Both the position numbers and the translations under genes were made by a program. The notes below the pieces were generated by a model. It did no database searches, was not told where the DNA came from, and saw nothing but the letters and a program-made list of their open reading frames with translations. A stretch of DNA of 11,935 bases from JBEKYH01 sp049511115 (GTDB lineage Bacteria; Planctomycetota; Phycisphaerae; Tepidisphaerales; Tepidisphaeraceae), in assembly GCA_049511115.1 (NCBI GenBank), contig JBEKYH010000112.1, forward strand, positions 1 through 11,935, given 5' to 3'. How positions within the stretch are numbered: position 1 is the stretch's first letter; each line of letters starts with the position of its first letter. Below are positions 1 through 5,622 of the stretch, in pieces.

Positions 1-315
1 GCCGGCGCAGAGGAAAGCGCCGCCGCCAGCGAGGAACTCTCCAGTCAGGCTGAGCAGCTCAAGTCCGTGGTCGCCGATCTGCTCGTGCTGGTCGGCAGCA
101 GCCACGGGAACGCGGCTCCCGTCGAACGCGAGGCAGCCCCGCGCCGCGCTCCGGTCAATCAAGCTGCCCCTCGCGTCGCGAATAAGCCCGCGCTGCGTCC
201 CCGTACCGGGGCGCCGGTACGCAACGGCGCGGTCTCGCAGATTCCTTTGGAGGGCGATGTCGCCGCTGCAACGGCGGACTTCAGCGAGTTCGATCAGCAA
301 AGCGCCGCGGCCTGA
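1..315 (+). CDS. Methyl-accepting chemotaxis protein, C-terminal end (partial)
   Basis: Only the last 104 residues of this receptor are in the window, and the frame is open from base 1. The first residues contain EESAAASEELSSQAEQL, which matches the end of the methylated-helix region of chemoreceptors, where Ala-Ser-Glu-Glu clusters recur. This part forms the cytoplasmic coiled-coil hairpin that docks CheA and CheW and carries methylation sites for CheR and CheB. From about residue 37 the sequence turns into a flexible linker rich in Ala, Pro and Arg. It ends with an acidic-aromatic stretch (IPLEGD, then DFSEF) before the stop at 313-315. Tails with IPL plus an acidic-aromatic motif are seen on other bacterial receptors; a role as a tether for adaptation enzymes is inference. 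cheR begins 82 nt downstream. The sensing and membrane domains lie outside the window, so the stimulus is unknown. Confidence 0.9.
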   Translation, partial: AGAEESAAASEELSSQAEQLKSVVADLLVLVGSSHGNAAPVEREAAPRRAPVNQAAPRVANKPALRPRTGAPVRNGAVSQIPLEGDVAAATADFSEFDQQSAAA

Positions 316-397
316 GGGAGCCGCTCGTCTTCAACTCCAACCCCGTCGTGCTGGCGAAGGATCGCCGGGCGACGGGGCAGGCCCGGGAGAAAATGCA

Positions 398-1237
398 ATG
401 CCGGCTTTGATTCCAGACAACATCAGCGATCGCGATTTTCAGTTCATCAGCGATCTGGTCCACGACCACTGCGGAATCAATCTGCATGGCGGAAAAAAGG
501 AACTGGTGCAGGCGAGGCTGACGCGGTGCCTGCGGCAGTCCGGCTGTTCCACCGTCGCCGAATACCTGGCGCAAGTTCGCGACGACTCCACGGGAGGCGA
601 ACTTGCCGGCCTGACCGACGCCATCAGCACGAACCTCACCAGCTTCTTCCGCGAGGCGAGTCACTTCGATCACCTGCGCGCCAAGTTTCTTCCGGTTCTT
701 TTGGAGAACAAGCGAACGACCGGCTCCCGCCGCATCCGCGCCTGGAGCGCCGGCTGTTCCACGGGCGAAGAGCCATATTCAATCGCGATAACTCTGCTCG
801 AGGCGCTGGGGCGGGACGCAGGTTGGGACGCCAAGCTGCTGGCGACGGATATTTCCCGCCCGGTCCTGGAGCAGGCGACGCGCGGCGCTTATGAGCCGCA
901 ACGCCTATCGGCGATGCCGGCGATTCTGCGCGATCGATATTTCCGGGAGACCCGCTGCGCCGCCAAGCCCACGTATCAAGCGGCCGAATTGCTGCGGCAG
1001 ATGATTCGCTTCAATCATCTGAACCTCATGGCAGACTGGCCGTTCAAAGGGGCCTTTGACTTCATCTTCTGCCGCAACGTGATGATTTATTTCGATAAGC
1101 CGACCCAGCAGAAACTCGTCAACCGCTTCTGGCAATGCCTGGCGCCGGGAGGATTGCTGTTTACGGGACATTCCGAGTCGCTGACCGGCGTGTCTCACAA
1201 GTTTCGCTACGTGCTGCCGACCATTTACGCGCGATGA
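398..1237 (+). CDS. cheR: Chemotaxis protein methyltransferase CheR
   Basis: CheR transfers methyl groups from S-adenosylmethionine to glutamates on chemoreceptors and drives adaptation. The 279-residue product is the usual family length. The N-terminal helical domain is followed by TNLTSFFREASHF, the conserved segment around the family's TNLT-FFR motif. The SAM-binding loop SAGCSTGEEPYS starts at residue 117, ATDIS follows, and CRNVMIYF starts at about residue 225. GHSESL lies near the C-terminus. The ATG at 398 is chosen because GGGAGA at 385-390 sits 7 nt upstream and the protein then starts just before the conserved domain. The frame is open back to 257, but that stretch overlaps the receptor gene and has no family similarity that I recognise. 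The stop lies at or just before the start of cheD, consistent with one operon. Confidence 0.96.
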   Translation: MPALIPDNISDRDFQFISDLVHDHCGINLHGGKKELVQARLTRCLRQSGCSTVAEYLAQVRDDSTGGELAGLTDAISTNLTSFFREASHFDHLRAKFLPVLLENKRTTGSRRIRAWSAGCSTGEEPYSIAITLLEALGRDAGWDAKLLATDISRPVLEQATRGAYEPQRLSAMPAILRDRYFRETRCAAKPTYQAAELLRQMIRFNHLNLMADWPFKGAFDFIFCRNVMIYFDKPTQQKLVNRFWQCLAPGGLLFTGHSESLTGVSHKFRYVLPTIYAR

Positions 1238-1260
1238 TGGCGCCGCTTCAGGAGAAAACT

Positions 1261-1737
1261 GTGCAAGTGGTTGTGAATGTATCCGACGCCAGAACTTCCG
1301 ACACGGTCGAAGACGTGCTGGTGACCTATTCGCTTGGCTCGTGCATCGGCGTTGCCCTGTACGATCCGATCGCGCGCCTTGCCGGGCTGCTTCATTATCA
1401 GCTTCCCTCTTCGTCGCTCGATCCGCAGCGGGCCAGAGACAACCCGCTGATGTTCGCCGACACGGGAATGCAGAGACTGCTCGGGGAGATGGAAGCGCGC
1501 GGCGCCCACCGGCGGCGGATGAAGGTCAAGCTCGCCGGGGCGGCGCAAATGCTCAATGACGCCAATCTTTTCAACATCGGCAAGCGGAACCATACGGCCA
1601 TTCGCAAGCTGCTTTGGCAATATGGAATGTTCATCGAAGCGGAGGAAATCGGCGGCGCGATTCCGCGGACCCTGTATCTTCGCGCCAGCGACGGAAACGT
1701 CACCATCCGCTCACAACAACAAACAAGGGAGTTGTAA
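1261..1737 (+). CDS. cheD: Chemoreceptor glutamine deamidase CheD
   Basis: CheD deamidates specific receptor glutamines to glutamates, and in several bacteria it also binds CheC or CheX-type phosphatases. The start chosen is GTG at 1261, preceded by AGGAG at 1250-1254 with 6 nt spacing. This gives 158 residues. It places the expected catalytic residues at T22, C28 (in LGSC) and H45 (in LLHYQLP), one position from T21, C27 and H44 of Thermotoga maritima CheD. An alternative ATG at 1234 would overlap the cheR stop (ATGA) and add nine residues, but no Shine-Dalgarno sequence is visible in front of it. The body contains KVKLAGAAQM and FNIGKRN, typical of the family (usually KxxGGAxM, NIGxRN). The gene lies between cheR and a CheY-type gene whose start is 5 nt past the stop. 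Identity is secure; the start is probable. Confidence 0.93.
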   Translation: MQVVVNVSDARTSDTVEDVLVTYSLGSCIGVALYDPIARLAGLLHYQLPSSSLDPQRARDNPLMFADTGMQRLLGEMEARGAHRRRMKVKLAGAAQMLNDANLFNIGKRNHTAIRKLLWQYGMFIEAEEIGGAIPRTLYLRASDGNVTIRSQQQTREL

Positions 1738-1742
1738 CCATC

Positions 1743-2129
1743 ATGGCATTCAACATTCTCATCGTTGACGATTCCGCGGTAACGCGGGCAATGATCCGGC
1801 GAACACTGCTCATGGCGCAGGTGCCCGTGGCCAACTGGTACGAGGCCGCCGACGGCGTCGCAGGGCTGGAAGTGCTCAACGCGCACCCAGTGGATTTAGT
1901 GCTGGCGGATCTGCACATGCCCAATATGGGCGGCGTGGAAATGACCCAGCACATCCTCGCTGATGACGCAAAGCGCGACGTTCCCGTCGTGGTAGTCTCG
2001 GCCGAGCCAAGCGCTCAAAGGCTGGAGGCGCTAAAACAGCAGGGGGTCCGCGGGTGTATTCGAAAGCCGTTTACGCCCGAAGCGATTCGGGAAATGGTCA
2101 ACCAAGTTCTGGGGGTCGCAAATGGTTAA
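1743..2129 (+). CDS. CheY-type single-domain response regulator (first copy)
   Basis: This 128-residue stand-alone receiver domain should be phosphorylated by a histidine kinase, most likely CheA, and pass the signal on by protein contact because it has no output domain. The acidic pair is D9-D10 in LIVDDS and the phospho-acceptor is D56 in LADLHMPNMGG. A serine replaces the switch threonine in VVVVSAE, and the lysine is in RKPF. The ATG at 1743 is chosen because the domain starts at once and AAGGGAG lies at 1725-1731; upstream extensions run into cheD. The 3' end overlaps the next gene (CheX-like) by 8 nt, which suggests translational coupling and a functional pairing. MGG where most CheY proteins have MDG is a small deviation from the second CheY in this operon. 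Whether it targets the flagellar motor or acts as a phosphate sink cannot be told from sequence. Confidence 0.92.
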   Translation: MAFNILIVDDSAVTRAMIRRTLLMAQVPVANWYEAADGVAGLEVLNAHPVDLVLADLHMPNMGGVEMTQHILADDAKRDVPVVVVSAEPSAQRLEALKQQGVRGCIRKPFTPEAIREMVNQVLGVANG

Positions 2130-2598
2130 TCAGTACGTTCGATTCGTGGCCGAGACATTCAGTTTGACGCTGGAGACACTGGCCTTCATCACCTCGCAAC
2201 CGCCCGCGGAGGCGGATGGGACCAAGGCGGTGTCTGCGCCGCCCGACGCGATGCTTGCTCGTTTGTTTCTGTCAGGCGGCGACGCCACGGCGCTGGAAAT
2301 CGTCGCCGGACGGCAATTCGGCAGGCTTCTCGCCGCCAACCTTATGGGGTTGGCCGTGGATGATGACGAAACGGAACTGCGATGCACCGACGCGCTGAAG
2401 GAACTGATTAACGTCGTCGGCGGCGCGCTGTTGAGATTGGCGGCCGAACCTGACGCGCAGATGCCCCAGATGGGGGTGCCCCTGATCGAACCGTTCGAGT
2501 CGGCAATCGACTGGGAAACGTTCGTCGCCTGCCCCGACGTAAGCGTGCTGGATGCCGAGGGAAACACCATTGCCCTGCGAATGCGAGGCGCGGCTTAA
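2122..2598 (+). CDS. Divergent CheX/CheC-like phosphatase family protein
   Basis: The 158-residue product looks like a distant CheX-type protein. CheX and CheC dephosphorylate CheY-P using a Glu and an Asn in an ExxN signature on a long helix. Here KELINVVGG carries E94 and N97 and is followed by the glycines usual after the motif. The helix before it (ALKELINVVGGALL) and the later stretch MGVPLIEPF suit the family's alternating helix-sheet layout. Overall similarity to typical CheX is weak, so the family call rests on the motif, the size and the context. The ATG at 2122 is preceded by GGGGG at 2111-2115 and overlaps the end of the receiver gene by 8 nt. The stop overlaps the cheB start in a TAATG junction. 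I infer that it acts on the CheY encoded just upstream. Confidence 0.68.
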   Translation: MVNQYVRFVAETFSLTLETLAFITSQPPAEADGTKAVSAPPDAMLARLFLSGGDATALEIVAGRQFGRLLAANLMGLAVDDDETELRCTDALKELINVVGGALLRLAAEPDAQMPQMGVPLIEPFESAIDWETFVACPDVSVLDAEGNTIALRMRGAA

Positions 2599-3692
2599 TG
2601 CTCCAAGGGAACCGCACCAACCCGGCAATCGCTGAATCCCGTCGCATTCGCGTGCTGATCGTTGACGATTCGGCGGTGGTTCGCAGCATGTTGACGCGCG
2701 AGCTGTCCAAGGATCCGACGCTATGCGTCGTTGGTAGCGCGCCCGATCCATACGTGGCGCGGGACATGATTCTTGATCTTCATCCCGACGTGCTCACGCT
2801 CGATGTCGAGATGCCGCGCATGGACGGCGTGACCTTTCTGCGAAAACTGATGCAGCACCATCCCATGCCGGTGATTGTGCTCAGCTCGCTGACCGACCAG
2901 GGAACTCTCACAGCCATCGAAGCCATGGACGCCGGCGCGGTCGAAGTGATGCACAAGCCCGGATCGGCCTACACGGTCGGCGAATTATCGCCACTCCTGG
3001 CGGCAAAGATAAAAACCGCCGCCGGCGCGACCGTGCGGCCGCCGAGTGTACGAAAGCCGGTTTCTGCCCGCGGCGCCAGCCAAAGTCTGGCGGAGACCAC
3101 CGACAGGATTTTCGCGATCGGCGCTTCCACGGGTGGCGTGCAGGCGCTGACCGAAGTGCTTACCGCGCTGCCGGCGACTTCACCGGGCGCGCTGATCGTG
3201 CAGCATATGCCGGCGAAATTCACCGCCTCCTTTGCCCAGCGGCTGGATGGATTATGCCAGGTGCGCGTGAAAGAGGCTGTTGACGGCGACGCCGTCACCT
3301 GCGGCCGCGTGCTGATCGCGCCCGGCGGCATGCACATGATGCTGCGGCGATCGGGCGCGCGCTATTACGTCCAGGTCGCAGACGGTCCCGACGTGCATCA
3401 CCAGAAGCCCAGCGTGGAAGTCCTGTTTAATTCCGTCGCCAGATATGCAGGCGGCAATGCGGTGGGGGCGATCCTCACCGGTATGGGGGCGGATGGAGCT
3501 GTCGGTCTGCTCGCCATGCGCCGCGCCGGCGCCCGCACCATCGCTCAGGATCAGGCAACCTGTACGGTGTTCGGGATGCCCATGGAAGCCATTAAATGCG
3601 GGGCCGTTGAAGCGGTCCTTCCACTTAGCCAGATCGCCGGCGAGATGCTCGCCATGGCCCGCGCCGGTTCAAACAACCAGAAAGGACAATAG
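2598..3692 (+). CDS. cheB: Protein-glutamate methylesterase/deamidase CheB
   Basis: CheB removes the methyl groups that CheR adds and can deamidate receptor glutamines; phosphorylation of its receiver by CheA activates it. The 364-residue protein has an N-terminal receiver at about residues 17-135 (D23-D24, phospho-acceptor D69 in TLDVEMPRMDG), a linker, and a C-terminal catalytic domain from about 170. The catalytic triad reads S177 in GASTGG, H203 in VQHMP and D299 in TGMGADG. Spacings of 26 and 96 residues equal those of the Escherichia coli triad S164-H190-D286. The ATG at 2598 shares a base with the preceding stop and has GAGG at 2585-2588. About 15 residues precede the receiver, slightly more than usual. 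The next gene starts 3 nt past the stop. All residues needed for activity are present. Confidence 0.97.
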   Translation: MLQGNRTNPAIAESRRIRVLIVDDSAVVRSMLTRELSKDPTLCVVGSAPDPYVARDMILDLHPDVLTLDVEMPRMDGVTFLRKLMQHHPMPVIVLSSLTDQGTLTAIEAMDAGAVEVMHKPGSAYTVGELSPLLAAKIKTAAGATVRPPSVRKPVSARGASQSLAETTDRIFAIGASTGGVQALTEVLTALPATSPGALIVQHMPAKFTASFAQRLDGLCQVRVKEAVDGDAVTCGRVLIAPGGMHMMLRRSGARYYVQVADGPDVHHQKPSVEVLFNSVARYAGGNAVGAILTGMGADGAVGLLAMRRAGARTIAQDQATCTVFGMPMEAIKCGAVEAVLPLSQIAGEMLAMARAGSNNQKGQ

Positions 3693-3695
3693 CGA

Positions 3696-4202
3696 ATGCA
3701 AACCGCACCCGCGACAAAACCAGCAGGGTCGAGCACCGCGAAATTGATTATACCCTTCGTCAACTCCGTGCGGCTCGTCTTCGAGACTATGGTGAAGGTC
3801 CAGACCACCGTCAACGCGCCGCGACTGAAGGCCGATCCCTGCCCGACGTACGACGTATCCGGCATCATCGGATTCTCCGGCGATGTGATCGGCAGCGTCG
3901 TGGTGAGCCTGCAAATGCACGCCGCCAAATCCCTCGTCGCCGCCTTCGCCGGTTGTGCGATTGAGCCGGGCACGCCCGACTTCTCCGATGCCATCGGTGA
4001 ACTGGCCAACATGATCGCCGGCGGCGCCAAGAAGCATCTGGGCGCCAACGCGAACATCACCGTCCCCAGCGTCATCATCGGGGCGGGCCACCAGATTGCG
4101 CGTCTGAGCGGAGTTCCGTGCATTGTGATCCCCTGCAGCACGCCCGCGGGAGATTTCGCCGTCGAGGTCAACGTCAAGCAGATCATTCAATCCCTGCAAT
4201 AA
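3696..4202 (+). CDS. cheX: Chemotaxis phosphatase CheX
   Basis: CheX-family proteins hydrolyse CheY phosphate and end the motor signal. This 168-residue protein matches the family over most of its length: PFVNSVRLVFETM at 20-32 is the first helix, GIIGFSGDVIGSVVVSL at 56-72 is the characteristic beta region, and GELANMIAGG at 101-110 carries E102 and N105 of the ExxN active-site signature. A C-terminal strand pair ends in FAVEVNV. The ATG at 3696 has AAAGGA at 3681-3686. About 15 residues rich in Ala, Thr and Pro precede the domain. The gene lies between cheB (3 nt away) and a CheY gene (14 nt away), so it is the likely partner of that CheY. It is much closer to typical CheX than the divergent paralogue upstream of cheB, from which it differs widely in sequence. 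Confidence 0.9.
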   Translation: MQTAPATKPAGSSTAKLIIPFVNSVRLVFETMVKVQTTVNAPRLKADPCPTYDVSGIIGFSGDVIGSVVVSLQMHAAKSLVAAFAGCAIEPGTPDFSDAIGELANMIAGGAKKHLGANANITVPSVIIGAGHQIARLSGVPCIVIPCSTPAGDFAVEVNVKQIIQSLQ

Positions 4203-4216
4203 AAGGAGAAGCAAGC

Positions 4217-4591
4217 ATGAGAGTCCTATTGGTCGACGATTCCCGCGTCATGCGGAACATTGAGAAAAAGAGCCTCGAAACGCTCGGCGGCGCCGTCTTT
4301 GAAGAGGCCGGCGACGGCGTTGAGGCGTTGGCGCAAATCGCCAAGGGTATGCCCTTCGATTTGATCCTGGTCGATTGGAATATGCCCAACATGGACGGGT
4401 TTACGTTGATCGGAAAGATTCGCGAGAAGGATAAAACCACGCCGCTGGTTATGGTGACCACCGAGGCGGAGAAGCAGCGCGTGATCGACGCCATCAAGGC
4501 GGGCGTAAACAATTATGTCATCAAGCCATTCACTGCCGAGGGTCTGATCGAAAAGGTGCGTCAGACGCTGACACGGGCCAAGGCCGCCTGA
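4217..4591 (+). CDS. cheY: Chemotaxis response regulator CheY (second copy)
   Basis: This 124-residue stand-alone receiver is a canonical CheY. The acidic pair is D7-D8 in LLVDDS, the phospho-acceptor is D53 in LVDWNMPNMDG, the switch threonine is in MVTTEAEK, and the lysine is in VIKPF. VDWNMP and MDG match well-studied motor-binding CheY proteins, so this is the better candidate of the two receivers for controlling flagellar rotation; that assignment is inference. The ATG at 4217 is supported by AAGGAG at 4203-4208 with 8 nt spacing, and an upstream extension would overlap cheX out of frame. It follows cheX by 14 nt and precedes the FapA-like gene by 26 nt. Confidence 0.95.
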   Translation: MRVLLVDDSRVMRNIEKKSLETLGGAVFEEAGDGVEALAQIAKGMPFDLILVDWNMPNMDGFTLIGKIREKDKTTPLVMVTTEAEKQRVIDAIKAGVNNYVIKPFTAEGLIEKVRQTLTRAKAA

Positions 4592-4617
4592 CAATTGTAG
4601 TAAACAAGGGAGGAAAT

Positions 4618-5556
4618 ATGAACGCCACCGTCATCCAGGAACCAGCCGCCGCTCATCACGTCAAAGGGAGTGTCGATCTCTCCCTGGGGAATCTCGATTG
4701 CGAGGGTGATCTTGTCGTCGATGACAACATTCTTGACGGCCGGGAAGTCCGCGCCGCCGGTTCGGTGCGCGTCGCCGGCGTGATTCAGGCCGCGATCGTT
4801 CATGCAGGCGGCGATCTCCGGGCTCTCGGCGGGATCACGGGCCGCGATAAGGCGGACTGCCGCGCCGGAGGTGAAATTCATGCCCGCTACATTGTGAAGG
4901 CGAAGGTCCAGGCCGATGGCGACGTACACGTGGAAACAGAGATATTGAACAGCCAGATTTCCTGCCGAGGCAGCGTCGCTGTGAAGGCCGGCGCGATCAG
5001 CGGCGGGCGCGTTTCGGCGGTGGGGAACGTTCTCTGCCGCAAGCTCGGATGTCACAACGCCATTACTGTGGTCGAGGCGGGCGTTGATTCGGCGACCGAA
5101 CACATAGCCGCGACCGTCCTGGCCGACATCGAATCCCGCCGCCAGCGCGCCGCCAAGATTCGCCAGACCGTCGAGCCGCTCCTGAAGAATCAAAAGTCGC
5201 TGACGCCACAGCAAAAGGAAAAAGCCACCGAGATTCTCTTTGAGTCTGATGGCATCGCCGCCGAGGCCGCCCGAATGATGGAGGCGCTGCGCGACCGTTG
5301 CAGGTCGAACGTCTCGCCATCCAGCCCGGAAATACGCGTCCTGGGAACCGCCTATCCCGGCGTCAGCGTCAGGCTAGGCGACCTCCAGACTTCACTGGAA
5401 ACCGCGTTTGCTGGTCCGTTTTCGATCGTTGTCCGCGGGGCGGGCGCCGATAAGCGGATCGTGATCATCGACGACGGCGGCGGCGTCATCGAATTGAATG
5501 CCCATCCCGTGACCAGCGGCGGAGCGAAAATTGTCCGCCAGCTTTGCGCCTCATAA
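4618..5556 (+). CDS. Short FapA/DUF342-type protein
   Basis: The 312-residue protein resembles the core of the FapA (DUF342) family. From about residue 15 to 160 it shows irregular repeats of the GDVxVxGxVxxA kind (GDLVVDDNILDGREV, GSVRVAG, GGEIHARYIV, GDVHVET, GSVAVKAG), expected to form a right-handed parallel beta-helix like that of bactofilins. A charged helical stretch at about 170-235, probably coiled coil, follows. The last part contains the family's vypGV-like strand (TAYPGVSVRLGD). FapA proteins are often 450 residues or longer with an extra N-terminal domain, which is absent here. FapA has been linked to flagellar assembly in Vibrio. Its place at the end of a chemotaxis operon suggests a scaffold or placement role for motor or receptor components; that is inference. 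GGGAGG at 4608-4613 supports the ATG at 4618. Confidence 0.8.
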   Translation: MNATVIQEPAAAHHVKGSVDLSLGNLDCEGDLVVDDNILDGREVRAAGSVRVAGVIQAAIVHAGGDLRALGGITGRDKADCRAGGEIHARYIVKAKVQADGDVHVETEILNSQISCRGSVAVKAGAISGGRVSAVGNVLCRKLGCHNAITVVEAGVDSATEHIAATVLADIESRRQRAAKIRQTVEPLLKNQKSLTPQQKEKATEILFESDGIAAEAARMMEALRDRCRSNVSPSSPEIRVLGTAYPGVSVRLGDLQTSLETAFAGPFSIVVRGAGADKRIVIIDDGGGVIELNAHPVTSGGAKIVRQLCAS

Positions 5557-5622
5557 GCGAATTCGCCCCGCGATTTCATCCCGCCATTTACGCGCCTACG
5601 GTCGCGGATTACCATCCGCCCC

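Noticed and set aside
257..397. N-terminal extension of CheR
   Set aside because: It overlaps the receptor gene, has no CheR similarity, and the ATG at 398 has a good ribosome binding site.
3551..4186. Long minus-strand open frame (211 codons) across cheB and cheX
   Set aside because: It lies wholly opposite recognised che genes, has no family pattern and reflects GC-rich codon bias.
4561..5214. Long minus-strand open frame (217 codons) across the FapA-like gene
   Set aside because: It is a shadow of a gene with a clear ribosome binding site and a repeat-based fold on the plus strand.
5551..5561. Palindrome GCGAATTCGC after the FapA-like gene as a terminator
   Set aside because: It is a loop-free palindrome with no T-run and cannot form a normal terminator.
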